NCBI RefSeq assembly: GCF_001005725.1
Contig: NZ_LBIC01000001.1
Location: 584,501 to 648,500, forward strand
Direction: 5' to 3'
Length of the DNA stretch: 64,000 nt
Origin: Sphingobium chungbukense
Lineage (GTDB): Bacteria; Pseudomonadota; Alphaproteobacteria; Sphingomonadales; Sphingomonadaceae
The translations under genes and the position numbers were made by a program. The notes under the pieces are model-generated. The model ran no database searches. It was given only the letters and a program-made list of their open reading frames with translations, and was not told the DNA's origin. The number at the start of each line of letters is the position of its first letter. The stretch's first letter is position 1. Below, one piece after another: positions 54,733 through 63,502 of the stretch.

Positions 54733-55592
54733 ACATGCTGTCGCTGAAGGGCTTTGCGCGGGCGATGCGGCGGCGCCTGCGGGACGAACCCCATCTGCGT
54801 CTGGCCGCTGCGCGGGCCGATGCCTTTCTGGTGTCCTATCCCAAGAGCGGGCGGACATGGCTGCGTTACCTGCTCTCCTGCTATTTCGCGGAAAGCGCAG
54901 GGCTGGGGTTCGAGCCGGACCTCACCACCACCTTCCGGGTGCTGCCCAATTTCGATCGCGATCCAGTGCGCGGCATCGATGCCTTTGTCGGGCGGCGCAG
55001 CGATGTGGCGCTTCCTTCGGTCCTCGTGAGCCATCTGCCCTATCGAGAACGGCTGTTCCTCGATCGGCCCGTCCTGTTCCTGGTCCGCGATCCGCGGGAC
55101 GTCATCGTGTCCGCCTATTTTCACGCGACCCGCCACAAGAAGAGCTTTGCGGGCGATATCGCGGATTTTCTGGATGAACCCAAATATGGGCTGGCGGCGC
55201 TGACCGGCTATCTGAACGGCTGGGCGGACGGACTGGCGGGACGGCCGCACCATCTCATCAGCTATGAGCATATGCTGGCCGAACCTGTGCCGACGGTGAC
55301 GGCCATTCTCTCGTTCCTGGGCGTGGAGCCCAAGGGCGATCTCGTCGCCCGCGCCGTCGCCGCCGCGCAGTTCGACCGGATGCGCGACAAGGAACGCGAC
55401 GGCGGCATTCCCGGCCATGATTATGACCGCAATGACGATCAGAGCCTGCGCATGCGCAGCGGCAAGGCGGGGACCTTCGGCCAATGGTTGAGCGCCGATC
55501 AGGCCGATCTGGTGCTTGAACGGTGCCGCGCCGAATTGTCGCCTCGCGCGCTCGACCTGCTTGCCGCCACGGGCGTCGATCTGGTTTGCTGA
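54729..55592 (+). CDS. Sulfotransferase family protein (3), cytosolic type
   Basis: The 287-residue protein has the classical PAPS motif VSYPKSGRTWLRYLL near residue 35 and the second motif VLFLVRDPRDVIVSAYFHA, as in the sulfotransfer_1 family. The catalytic histidine lies in the segment around VLVSHLPYRER. It overlaps the upstream glycosyltransferase by 4 bp (ATGA) and is followed by another glycosyltransferase after one base. It would place sulfate on a sugar or lipid acceptor of this locus. Confidence 0.88.
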   Translation: MNMLSLKGFARAMRRRLRDEPHLRLAAARADAFLVSYPKSGRTWLRYLLSCYFAESAGLGFEPDLTTTFRVLPNFDRDPVRGIDAFVGRRSDVALPSVLVSHLPYRERLFLDRPVLFLVRDPRDVIVSAYFHATRHKKSFAGDIADFLDEPKYGLAALTGYLNGWADGLAGRPHHLISYEHMLAEPVPTVTAILSFLGVEPKGDLVARAVAAAQFDRMRDKERDGGIPGHDYDRNDDQSLRMRSGKAGTFGQWLSADQADLVLERCRAELSPRALDLLAATGVDLVC

Positions 55593-55593
55593 C

Positions 55594-56727
55594 ATGCGCA
55601 TCTGTTCGATCATCACCAGCTTCACCTCGGGCGGCGCCGAAATGCTGGTCTGCAATCTGGCGGAGGCTTTTGCCGGAACGGGTCATGACGCGGCCGTGCT
55701 GGCGCTCAGCGACGCGGCGCAGGTCGGCAATGCCGCGCAGACCGAAGCCATGATGATGCAGCGCATCCGGCAAGCCGGAGCCAGGGCATTTTCGCTGGGG
55801 CAGGCGAACCGGAACAACTGGATCGGGGGAACGCTGGCGCTGCGTCGGGCGCTGCGATCGTTTCGGCCCGACGTGATCCATGCCCATACCGCCCGCGCCC
55901 TGCCGTTGGTCGCGCTCGCTATGCCGGGCGTGCCGGTGGTGCTGACCCACCATAACAGCCGTCTGTCCTTCCCACCTGCGGCTTTCCGCTTCTTCGACCC
56001 GATCGTGGACGCCTATGTCGCGATCAGCGACCAGTGCGCGGCTCTGCTGAAAGGGCATGTGCGAAAGCCGGTTCACCGGATCGAGAATGCCGCCAATACC
56101 CGCTTCCGGGCGGCGGCGGCGCGCCGGAAATCCGCGCAGGACCCCACCATCCTGGCTGTCGGGACCGTGTCGGAGCAGAAGGATTATCCGACGCTCGCTC
56201 AGGCGGCGCATCTGGCTGTACGCGCGCTCGCTGCCCAAGGCCGTACCGCCCGCTTCAGCATCGCCGGCGGCGGGCCGATGCTCGACCAGCTCAAGGCCGG
56301 GATCGCCGACGCACCCGTCGCGCTCCTGGGCGTGCGCGACGACGTCGACACATTGATGCGCCAGGCCGACCTGTTCGTGAACTGCTCGCTCTGGGAAGGG
56401 TTCCCCATCGCGCTGATCGAGGCGGCGATGAGCGGCCTGCCCATCGTCGCGACGCAGGTGGCGGGCAATCGCGAAATGGTCGTGCCGGGGGTCAACGGCG
56501 AACTGGTCCCGCCTTCCGATCCTGCCACCCTGGCACAGGCGATCGTGGGAATAGTGAGCGACGATGATCGCTATGCGGCCTTGTCCCAGGGTGCGCTGCG
56601 GACCGCCCGCCGCTTTTCGATCGAAAATTGCGCCGCCGCGCATCTCGCCCTTTATGATCAACTGCGGCCCAGGGGGCGAAGGCACCGCCGGATGAGCGGT
56701 GCGGCGATTAGGGATATACCCGCCTGA
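55594..56727 (+). CDS. GT4-family glycosyltransferase
   Basis: The 377-residue GT-B protein begins MRICSIITSFTSGGAEM (typical GGAE loop) and has NCSLWEGFPIALIEAAMSGLPIVAT with the E-x7-E motif. It begins one base after the sulfotransferase stop, and no separate ribosome site is needed if coupled. It probably adds another sugar of the repeat unit. The protein is near the mean length for this family, and the sugar is unknown. Confidence 0.87.
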   Translation: MRICSIITSFTSGGAEMLVCNLAEAFAGTGHDAAVLALSDAAQVGNAAQTEAMMMQRIRQAGARAFSLGQANRNNWIGGTLALRRALRSFRPDVIHAHTARALPLVALAMPGVPVVLTHHNSRLSFPPAAFRFFDPIVDAYVAISDQCAALLKGHVRKPVHRIENAANTRFRAAAARRKSAQDPTILAVGTVSEQKDYPTLAQAAHLAVRALAAQGRTARFSIAGGGPMLDQLKAGIADAPVALLGVRDDVDTLMRQADLFVNCSLWEGFPIALIEAAMSGLPIVATQVAGNREMVVPGVNGELVPPSDPATLAQAIVGIVSDDDRYAALSQGALRTARRFSIENCAAAHLALYDQLRPRGRRHRRMSGAAIRDIPA

Positions 56728-56790
56728 CACGGCCTGCCGCCTTTCCATTCATGCTACCCCTATGATCCGAACCGCTCTGGAAGCTGGACC

Positions 56791-57507
56791 ATGCGCATCG
56801 CGGCCCTGACGGATATTCACGCGGCGAGCCACCCGCTGCAACTCGCATTGACCGCCGCGCGCAGGGAGGGCTTCGACGCGATGCTGATCATGGGCGACCT
56901 GTTGACCTACGGCGTGCAGCCGCTGGAAACGCTGGAACTGGTGCACGGTGCGGTGGCGCGCGACCATGCCATCCTGATCAGCGGCAACCATGATCTGCTG
57001 TATCGGTCTTCACCCATGGGGGAAGCCTATCGGGCGGATCTGGCCGACTGGCTGCGCGAAAGCGTCGACTGGACGGCCGCCCATATACCGGCGGGCAGCA
57101 TGAACGGCTTCGACTGGCGGGAAAGCTGGTCGACCGGACCATTATTCGCTGCCCATGCCAACCCGTTCGCTTATGGCGACTGGCGCTATATCCGTTCGGC
57201 CCAGGATGCGGAGGAGGCGGCGGAGATGGTCGCGGTGCGGGGGTTTCTCTATGGCTTGTTCGGCCATGTCCACCGGCAGCGCCGCTATGATTGCACCGCC
57301 GCCACCATCTTCACCCTGGGTTCGCTGGGTCAGCCCCGGGATGAGCGCGACCGGACCCCGAAATGGGCGATGATCGAAATCAGGGGAGATTGTGTGACCG
57401 TGGAATCGCGCGACATTGACTTTGACCCGGAGGATCAGATGCACGCCATCCGCGCCACCACCCTGTCCGCCGCCACGCAGGAGCGGCTCTGCCGGTTTTT
57501 CGCATGA
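56791..57507 (+). CDS. Calcineurin-like metallophosphoesterase
   Basis: The 238-residue protein has the two-metal phosphoesterase motifs in order: TDIH (Asp8/His10), IMGDLL, SGNHDLL and GHVHR. It could remove phosphate from a small molecule, nucleotide sugar or lipid intermediate. Its stop overlaps the next gene by 4 bp, and the three genes phosphoesterase, ATP-grasp and epimerase form one tight cassette. No specific substrate can be named. The start at 56791 follows a GGAAG-type ribosome site. Confidence 0.82.
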   Translation: MRIAALTDIHAASHPLQLALTAARREGFDAMLIMGDLLTYGVQPLETLELVHGAVARDHAILISGNHDLLYRSSPMGEAYRADLADWLRESVDWTAAHIPAGSMNGFDWRESWSTGPLFAAHANPFAYGDWRYIRSAQDAEEAAEMVAVRGFLYGLFGHVHRQRRYDCTAATIFTLGSLGQPRDERDRTPKWAMIEIRGDCVTVESRDIDFDPEDQMHAIRATTLSAATQERLCRFFA

Positions 57508-58487
57508 AGATATTGGTCACGGGCGCAGGCGCCGTCCTGGGGCAGGGCATCATCAAATCGCTGCGGCAATCGACGCTGGATTGCAGCGTGATCGCGGCGG
57601 ACCCCAATCCGTTATCCGCGGGCCTCTTTTGGGCGAATACCGCCTATCGCCTGCCCTTCGCGAACGATCCGGCCTTTGGCGACCATATCCACGAACTGCT
57701 CGACCGTGAACGGCCGGATGCCGTGCTGGTCGGGACCGATGTCGAACTTTCCTATTTCGCTGCCGAGCGCCATCGGCTCGAGGCGCTGTTCCGCACCCAT
57801 GTGCTGGTCAGCGATCCGCGCGTGGTCGCGATTGCCGACGACAAGCTGGAAACCGCGCGCTTCTTCGAAAGCGTCGGTCTGCCGCACCCCGCCTCGGCAA
57901 GCGGCGATGAGGAGGAAATGGTGCGGGCGCTGGTCGAGAGCGTCGGTTTTCCGCTTGTCGTGAAGCCTCGCGTCGGCGCGCGCTCGGTCGGTGTGTCGCT
58001 GGTTCGTGACCGGGATGAACTGACGCAGGCGTTGGAAGGACGCTGCGGCCTCGTCGTGCAGGAGTGCGTGGGTGATCCGGAGTGTGAATATACCGCCAGC
58101 ACGCTGGTCTTCGACGGCGAGGTCCAGGCGTCGATCGTGATGCGTCGCGACCTGCGCGACGGAAACACCTACCGCGCCTATACCGGCGATTATCCCGAAC
58201 TGAACGCCAAGGTCCGTGTGCTGGGCCGGGCGCTGCAACCCCATGGCCCGGCCAATTTCCAGTTCCGGTTGGACGACCGGGGCATTCCTCGCGTGTTTGA
58301 AATCAACGCGCGTTTTTCCGGCACCACGCCACTGCGCGCGCTGGCGGGCTTCAATGAGGTCGAAATGTGCGTGCGCAAGCTGCTCCATGGCACGCCGATC
58401 GTCCAGCCGCCGGTCCGCTCCGGCACTATCCTGCGTTATCTGGACGAAATCTTCGTGTCGCAGGAACGGATCGACGCGGTGCGGTGA
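57504..58487 (+). CDS. ATP-grasp carboxylate-amine ligase-like protein
   Basis: The 327-residue protein has an N-terminal Rossmann-like domain (LVTGAGAVLGQGIIKSL) and an ATP-grasp fold similar to carbamoyl-phosphate synthase large-chain halves (GFPLVVKPRVGARSVGV, FEINARFSGTTP). Such enzymes join a carboxylate to an amine or thiol through an acylphosphate. In a polysaccharide locus it could attach an amino acid or similar group to a sugar, but this is inference. It overlaps both neighbours by 4 bp. Confidence 0.8.
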   Translation: MKILVTGAGAVLGQGIIKSLRQSTLDCSVIAADPNPLSAGLFWANTAYRLPFANDPAFGDHIHELLDRERPDAVLVGTDVELSYFAAERHRLEALFRTHVLVSDPRVVAIADDKLETARFFESVGLPHPASASGDEEEMVRALVESVGFPLVVKPRVGARSVGVSLVRDRDELTQALEGRCGLVVQECVGDPECEYTASTLVFDGEVQASIVMRRDLRDGNTYRAYTGDYPELNAKVRVLGRALQPHGPANFQFRLDDRGIPRVFEINARFSGTTPLRALAGFNEVEMCVRKLLHGTPIVQPPVRSGTILRYLDEIFVSQERIDAVR

Positions 58488-59395
58488 AGCCGTTGCTGGC
58501 CCTGACCGGCGGCTCGGGGTTCATCGGCCGCCATTTTGCCGAGGCTGCGCGGCTGCGCGGCTATCGTATCCGCCATCTCTCCCGGCAACGTCCGGCGGGG
58601 GAGGGGGATGAATGGCGTTACCTCGATCTGGCGGCGCCCGGCATCGGATCGGCCGATCTGAAGGGTTGTTCCGCGCTTATCCATCTGGCGGCGCATATTC
58701 CGACCGACCATCGCGATCCGGTGGAAGCGGTGCGGTGCTGGCGGGTCAATGCGCTTGGCACGCTGCATCTGGTGGAGGCGGCTGTCCGGGACGGGGTGGG
58801 CCGGGTGATGCATGCCGGCAGCGCCAATGCCTATGCCCCTACGGCCGTTCCGCCGGACGAGAATGCCCCGCTCTTCCCAGGCAGTCGCGGCTATTATCTG
58901 GGGTCGAAGATCCTTCAGGAAATCTACGCGGCGGAATGCTGCCGGACGAGCGGGATGATGCTCCAGACCCTGCGGCTGGGTTCGGTCTATGGACCGGGCC
59001 AGCATGGCGGCGCGCTGGCCGCCATGGTGCGGGCGGCGGCAGGCGGGACCATCGGCGTGCATGGTGAAGGCCAGTTCGGATCGGACCTGGTTGCGGTCGA
59101 TGACGTGGTGCAGGCGCTGCTGCTGCTGCTGGAGAGCGGCGCAAGCGGTCCGTTCAACGTCGGCAGCGGCGTGCGCACGACCGTAGCGGAGCTGGCCGAC
59201 CTGCTGGCCCGGCAAAGCGGCGCCGTGATCCGTCGTGAAACGACGGGCGAGGAGGATTGGGGCTTCCCTGCGCTCAATATCGATCGCCTGCGCCGGCATG
59301 GCTATCGGCCCATGCCCCTCGCGAAAGGCCTAAGCGCCATGCTTGACGGATTGGACCTTCCCGGTCGAGCCGAGCGCCCGATCAGCTCCCGTTAG
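58484..59395 (+). CDS. NAD-dependent epimerase/dehydratase family protein
   Basis: The 303-residue protein has the Rossmann GGSGFIG glycine motif (TGGSGFIGRHF) and the YxxxK catalytic motif in GYYLGSKILQE, as in SDR-family sugar epimerases, reductases and dehydratases. The start is a GTG whose GTGA overlaps the ATP-grasp stop; the frame is open further upstream but within that gene. It probably modifies a nucleotide sugar for the locus. Its last 14 bp overlap the convergent BamE-like gene. Confidence 0.85.
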   Translation: MKPLLALTGGSGFIGRHFAEAARLRGYRIRHLSRQRPAGEGDEWRYLDLAAPGIGSADLKGCSALIHLAAHIPTDHRDPVEAVRCWRVNALGTLHLVEAAVRDGVGRVMHAGSANAYAPTAVPPDENAPLFPGSRGYYLGSKILQEIYAAECCRTSGMMLQTLRLGSVYGPGQHGGALAAMVRAAAGGTIGVHGEGQFGSDLVAVDDVVQALLLLLESGASGPFNVGSGVRTTVAELADLLARQSGAVIRRETTGEEDWGFPALNIDRLRRHGYRPMPLAKGLSAMLDGLDLPGRAERPISSR

Positions 59396-59897
59396 GGCCG
59401 CCGCCGGTGTTGCTGCCGCCTCCGCCGCCGCCCATTCCGCCAGCACCGACCGCGCCGATATTGCCGAAAATCTCGTCGAACAGGCTGCGATGGCGGCCCA
59501 GCGTCGGGGTCTTGTCGCCTGAGGGAGAAATTTTCGCGACCTGCTCCAACCCCATGCGATCGACCGCAACGACATTGCCCGCCGCGTCGAAGCGGACATG
59601 CAGCACCGTCTGGGACACAGGCTTGGGGTTGGAAAAGGCGAGTGCGCGCATGTCGCGCGACACATAATACCAGTCCTGGTCGCCGAACTGCGCGGTGAAG
59701 CTGGGGCGGCCCAGCGTGCCTTCGACCGAGGCGCGGTTATCGATGCCCGGCTGGACCGAATCGACCAGCAGCTTGTCGACCTGATAGCCCTGATGGGTTC
59801 GGATGCGCGTGCAGCCCGACGCACCGAGCAGTAGCGCACAAAGGCTTGCGCCAAGCAAAATCCGCCCGCTGCGGGATTGGCGGCTGAACTGGCGCAT
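59382..59897 (-). CDS. bamE: BamE/SmpA-OmlA family outer-membrane lipoprotein
   Basis: The 171-residue protein has a lipoprotein signal with LGASGC as lipobox, then the SmpA/OmlA fold (HQGYQVDKLLVDSVQPG, then GTLGRPSF and DWYYVSRDMR). BamE is a member of the beta-barrel assembly machinery. The C-terminal tail is unusual: a glycine-rich stretch of about 30 residues (GAGGMGGGGGG). The ATG at 59897 has GGAGAAG upstream; the longer open frame beyond it lacks conservation. Confidence 0.85.
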   Translation of the reverse strand: MRQFSRQSRSGRILLGASLCALLLGASGCTRIRTHQGYQVDKLLVDSVQPGIDNRASVEGTLGRPSFTAQFGDQDWYYVSRDMRALAFSNPKPVSQTVLHVRFDAAGNVVAVDRMGLEQVAKISPSGDKTPTLGRHRSLFDEIFGNIGAVGAGGMGGGGGGSNTGGGPNGS

Positions 59898-60037
59898 CAA
59901 CTTCTCCTGCGGGGGAAACCCCGGACCGTGCCGAAAAACAAAGCCGCCATTGCATCGGGCGGCTGGCCGATCAATATGGAAATGCAGGGGCCTCGGCAAG
60001 GGGCCGCCTTTCGGTTCAGCCAGGAAACTCTCTCGTC

Positions 60038-60553
60038 ATGCCCAGCATCTTCCAGCGTCTGTTCGCCCAAAGCGACCCCAAGGACGCGATGCGCCCCCTC
60101 TACAACGCCATCGTGGTGGAGGGTCGCCAGCCCCATTGGTATGTCGAGGGGCAGGTTCCCGACACGATGGACGGCCGGTTCGACATGATCGTCGCGATCC
60201 TGGCGCAGGTGTTGATGCGGCTGGAGGCGCTGGACGGGCAGCAGGAAAGCGTGTGGCTGACCGAATTGTTCGTCGACGACATGGACGGCCAGCTCCGGCA
60301 GGAGGGGATTGGCGATGTCGTCGTCGGCAAGCATATCGGCCGGATGGTGAGCGCGTTGGGTGGGCGCCTGTCGGCCTATCGCGAGGCACTGGCGGGCGAG
60401 GGAGATTTTGCGGAAGCATTGACGCGTAACCTCTATCGCGGCCAGACGCCGCCGGCCGACGCGATCGCCCATGTCGAATCGCATCTGCGTGCGCGCTGGG
60501 TGCGGCTGGGTTGCCTCAGCCGCGACGCGCTGATCGCCGGAGACCTTGGATGA
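60038..60553 (+). CDS. Ubiquinol-cytochrome c chaperone family protein (CBP3-like)
   Basis: The 171-residue protein matches the Ubiq_cyt_C_chap family, homologous to mitochondrial Cbp3, which assists cytochrome b and bc1 assembly. The family pattern DTMDGRFDMIVAILAQVL, then LFVDDMDGQLRQEGIGDVVVGK, then FAEALTRNLYRG is visible. This is a mitochondrial-lineage feature. Its stop overlaps the YceD gene start by 4 bp. Confidence 0.9.
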   Translation: MPSIFQRLFAQSDPKDAMRPLYNAIVVEGRQPHWYVEGQVPDTMDGRFDMIVAILAQVLMRLEALDGQQESVWLTELFVDDMDGQLRQEGIGDVVVGKHIGRMVSALGGRLSAYREALAGEGDFAEALTRNLYRGQTPPADAIAHVESHLRARWVRLGCLSRDALIAGDLG

Positions 60554-61074
60554 CCAACAGTAGCGAATTTTCCCGGCCCGTGCGGGTCGACCAGCTCGCC
60601 CGTCATGCCCAGCCGGTGACGATCACCGCCGATGCCGCCGAGCGCGAGGCGCTGGCCAAGCGCTTCCATCTGCTCGCCCTTGACCGGCTGGAGGCGGATT
60701 ATGCGTTGAGCGAGGAGAATGGCGCGATCTTCGCCCGCGGTCGCGTGCGCGCGGCGCTGGCGCAGCCCTGCGTCGCGACCGGCGTGCCGGTGCCGGAGAC
60801 GGTCGATACCGATTTCCTGCTCCGCTTCGTCAAGGAAGGCACGGAAGCGCCCGAAGGCGACGAACTGGAACTGGATGCCGAGGATTGCGACACCATCGGC
60901 TATGACGGCCTGGTCATCGACATGGGGGAGGCCGTGGCGGAGACGGTGGCGCTGGCCATGACCCCCTATCCCCGCTCGCCCGAGGCCGACAGCCTGTTGC
61001 GCGAGGCCGGAGTGCTGACCGAGGAACAGGCCAGCCCCTTCGCCGCCCTGCTGTCGCTCAAGGACAGGAAATGA
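60550..61074 (+). CDS. YceD/DUF177 family protein
   Basis: The 174-residue protein belongs to the YceD/DUF177 family, which in other bacteria is associated with 23S rRNA accumulation and often sits near rpmF. Here rpmF is absent. The conserved C-terminal part (EGDELELDAEDCDTIGYDG, then PYPRSP) is recognisable. The start at 60550 (ATGA overlap with the chaperone gene) was chosen over an upstream in-frame start at 60511. The function in this setting is unknown. Confidence 0.85.
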   Translation: MTNSSEFSRPVRVDQLARHAQPVTITADAAEREALAKRFHLLALDRLEADYALSEENGAIFARGRVRAALAQPCVATGVPVPETVDTDFLLRFVKEGTEAPEGDELELDAEDCDTIGYDGLVIDMGEAVAETVALAMTPYPRSPEADSLLREAGVLTEEQASPFAALLSLKDRK

Positions 61075-61139
61075 GCCCGCGCGCTTAGCCGATCCGGGGT
61101 GTTTCCCTTCCGTTCTGCCCTGTGGCATAAGCGGGAACC

Positions 61140-62222
61140 ATGGAAGGACCGCCGCGCAAGATCATCCATATCGACATGGATGCCTTTTATGCGTCGGTCG
61201 AGCAGCGCGACGATCCCTCGTTGCGGGGCAAGGCGTTGGCCGTGGGCGGCGGCGGTCCGCGGGGCGTCGTCGCCACCGCCAGTTATGAAGCGCGTAAATT
61301 CGGCGTCCGCTCCGCCATGCCGGGAGCGCGCGCACGGCGGCTTTGCCCCGACCTGCTGTTCGTCAGGCCGCGTTTCGAAGTCTATCGCGCGGTGTCGGCG
61401 CAGGTAAGGGAGATTTTCTCGCGCTTCACCGACATCATCCAGCCATTGTCGCTCGACGAAGCCTATCTCGATGTCACGGCGAACAAGCCGGGCATCGCGT
61501 CCGCGACCTGCATTGCCGAGGAAATCCGCCGGATGATCCGGGAGGAAACAGGCCTTACCGCCTCGGCAGGCGTGTCGTACAACAAGCTGATCGCCAAGCT
61601 TGCCTCCGATCAGAACAAGCCCGACGGCATCTGCGTCGTCCGGCCGCAGGACGGGGCGGCCTTCATCGCGAAGATGCCGGTGCGCCGTATCCATGGCGTG
61701 GGGCCGGTGACGGCAAAGCGGATGCTGGCGCTGGGCATAGAGACGGGCGCGGACCTCAGGGCACGGGAGCTTGCCGTTCTCCAGCAGCATTTCGGCAGCG
61801 CAGCGCTGTTCTATTATCGCGCCTCGCGCGGTGAGGACGACCGCCCGGTCCATGAGCGGCAGGAGCGCAAATCGGTGAGCGTCGAGGATACCTTCTTCGA
61901 CGATCTTCTCACCGAGGATGCGCTGATTTCCGAAATCGACCGGATCGCCGAGAATCTCTGGGGCCGGATCGAAAAGAGCGGCGCCTATGGACGGACGGTG
62001 GTGCTCAAGGTCAAGTTCGCGGATTTCCGGATCATCACCCGGTCGAAAAGTTTCGCGGGGCCGGTGCGCTCACCCGATGTGCTGGGGGAGACCGGGCGGG
62101 CGCTGCTGCGGGCGCAACTGCCGCTGCGCATGGGCGCCCGGCTGCTGGGGCTGGGCGTGCACAATCTCGATCATGAGGAACCGGAGGGAGAGACCGGCGA
62201 ACAGCTCAGCCTCTCCCTCTGA
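61140..62222 (+). CDS. dinB: DNA polymerase IV
   Basis: This Y-family translesion polymerase acts at stalled forks. It has the catalytic Asp in IIHIDMDAFYASVE (Asp12) and the second acidic motif in PLSLDEAYLDVT. The helix-hairpin-helix region (RIHGVGPVTAKRM) and the little-finger domain follow. The C-terminus ends with QLSLSL, a clamp-binding motif. The 360-residue length is normal. It converges on eipA with only 6 bp between stops. No LexA box was identified upstream. Confidence 0.94.
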   Translation: MEGPPRKIIHIDMDAFYASVEQRDDPSLRGKALAVGGGGPRGVVATASYEARKFGVRSAMPGARARRLCPDLLFVRPRFEVYRAVSAQVREIFSRFTDIIQPLSLDEAYLDVTANKPGIASATCIAEEIRRMIREETGLTASAGVSYNKLIAKLASDQNKPDGICVVRPQDGAAFIAKMPVRRIHGVGPVTAKRMLALGIETGADLRARELAVLQQHFGSAALFYYRASRGEDDRPVHERQERKSVSVEDTFFDDLLTEDALISEIDRIAENLWGRIEKSGAYGRTVVLKVKFADFRIITRSKSFAGPVRSPDVLGETGRALLRAQLPLRMGARLLGLGVHNLDHEEPEGETGEQLSLSL

Positions 62223-62228
62223 CACCGA

Positions 62229-63041
62229 TCAGAAGGGCAGCCAGTTCCGCTTTTCGGTGAACTTCATATAGCCCGCATTGACCCCCAGCCGATATCCCAC
62301 GCCCAGCCGGATCGGGATCAGCACGACGCTGCCCCAGCGCAGATAGCTGGCGGTGAAGCCGCCTACCAGATAGGCGGTGCCTTCCGCCGCCGGGAAGCGG
62401 TGGTAGAGGTCCTGGGTATCGTAGAGATTATAGACCAGCACGAAGGTATTGGCCGCATTGCCGCCGACGTCGAAGCCGATGGACGGCCCGGTCCAGTAAA
62501 CCTCGCGCTTGCCCTCGATCTTGTGGTTGAGCGTCCCCGAACCGTAGCGCAGCCCGACGACGAACGCGCCGGAGGCTTCACGCCCGGCGATATAGGCATT
62601 GGGACGCCCCTGGTCCTTGAGGATCTTCTCGATGATTCCGGCCAGGCCTTCCGCCCCCTTGCCGAACACGCCCTCGGCCGCGCCGATCAGGTCGTCCTGC
62701 TGATAGGAATCGCCCGGCGAGATGGCGGCTGGCGGCGAATTGGCCGTGACCGGCGCACCGGTTGCCGTCGCTCCCGTTCCGGCGGGTGCAGCCGTGGAGG
62801 CCGCGCCATTGTCCGCCGGATAGCTGGTGCCCGGCTGAACGCTGTTGTCGACGCCTGGCTCGGTCGGTGTGCTGCCCTGTTGCGGCGGCGGCGCCAGGTC
62901 TGAATCGATCGCCGCATTGGGATCGACCGTACGCACCTGCGCCTGCGCCGCGACCGGCGCCAGCGTCATTCCGGCCAGCGCAGCCGCCAGCGCTCCGGCT
63001 CGCGCCACGCGGCTGGATACCCGCCCCACTATCCCGATCAT
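62229..63041 (-). CDS. eipA: EipA/DUF1134 family envelope protein
   Basis: The 270-residue protein has a signal peptide (ending AAQAQ), a long Pro/Ala/Thr-rich linker (about residues 30-120) and the conserved DUF1134 domain (GRPNAYIAGREASGAFVVGLRYG, then VGGNAANTFVLVYNLYD). In Brucella, EipA supports cell-envelope integrity in the periplasm. The start at 63041 has GGGAG eight bases before it and begins the signal peptide. The frame is open upstream without conservation. Confidence 0.86.
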   Translation of the reverse strand: MIGIVGRVSSRVARAGALAAALAGMTLAPVAAQAQVRTVDPNAAIDSDLAPPPQQGSTPTEPGVDNSVQPGTSYPADNGAASTAAPAGTGATATGAPVTANSPPAAISPGDSYQQDDLIGAAEGVFGKGAEGLAGIIEKILKDQGRPNAYIAGREASGAFVVGLRYGSGTLNHKIEGKREVYWTGPSIGFDVGGNAANTFVLVYNLYDTQDLYHRFPAAEGTAYLVGGFTASYLRWGSVVLIPIRLGVGYRLGVNAGYMKFTEKRNWLPF

Positions 63042-63270
63042 GCCCGATACTCCCGAAAAGGCCCGCCACTTGATGATCGCCCAGATTATCGGGGAACAAG
63101 CTGAAACGACAATGAACGAACGGCGACCCGAGTCGATTCCGCGCCAGTCCGAATCCCTTTTCGCCAAAACCCGCAAATTTTCGTGGCGAAGGACCGTTGC
63201 CATGGACGAAAGCCACCGCTATAGGCCGACACCTAGCCACTGCTCATCTTCCCGATGGGCAAATTCGTGC

Positions 63271-63362
63271 GGAGACGTGGGTGAGTGGCTGAAACCAGCG
63301 GTTTGCTAAACCGTCGTAGCCTTAAGGGGCTACCGAGGGTTCGAATCCCTCCGTCTCCGCCA
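63271..63362 (+). tRNA. tRNA-Ser (anticodon GCU)
   Basis: The acceptor arms GGAGACG (63271-63277) and CGTCTCC (63352-63358) pair perfectly, with discriminator G at 63359 and encoded CCA at 63360-63362. The anticodon loop TTGCTAA gives GCU. A long variable arm (TAGCC-TTAA-GGGGCTA region) and the T-loop TTCGAAT are present, as expected for a class II serine tRNA. It decodes AGC/AGU. Confidence 0.95.
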
Positions 63363-63502
63363 CCTTTCTATCCATTCCCGTTCACGCCTCTCGCTGAAAG
63401 GCCCGCATGTACCCCATGCGCCAGGCGTTGCGTCGCCCGAAGGCTGGCGAGTATCCGGATCAGATCAGGATGCGGATACCAGCGGACGTGCGGACGCCTT
63501 CA

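Noticed and set aside
63451..63479. Inverted repeat GTATCCG / CGGATAC downstream of the acyl-CoA dehydrogenase gene
   Set aside because: It has a long loop and no T-tract; it may be a weak terminator, but evidence is insufficient.
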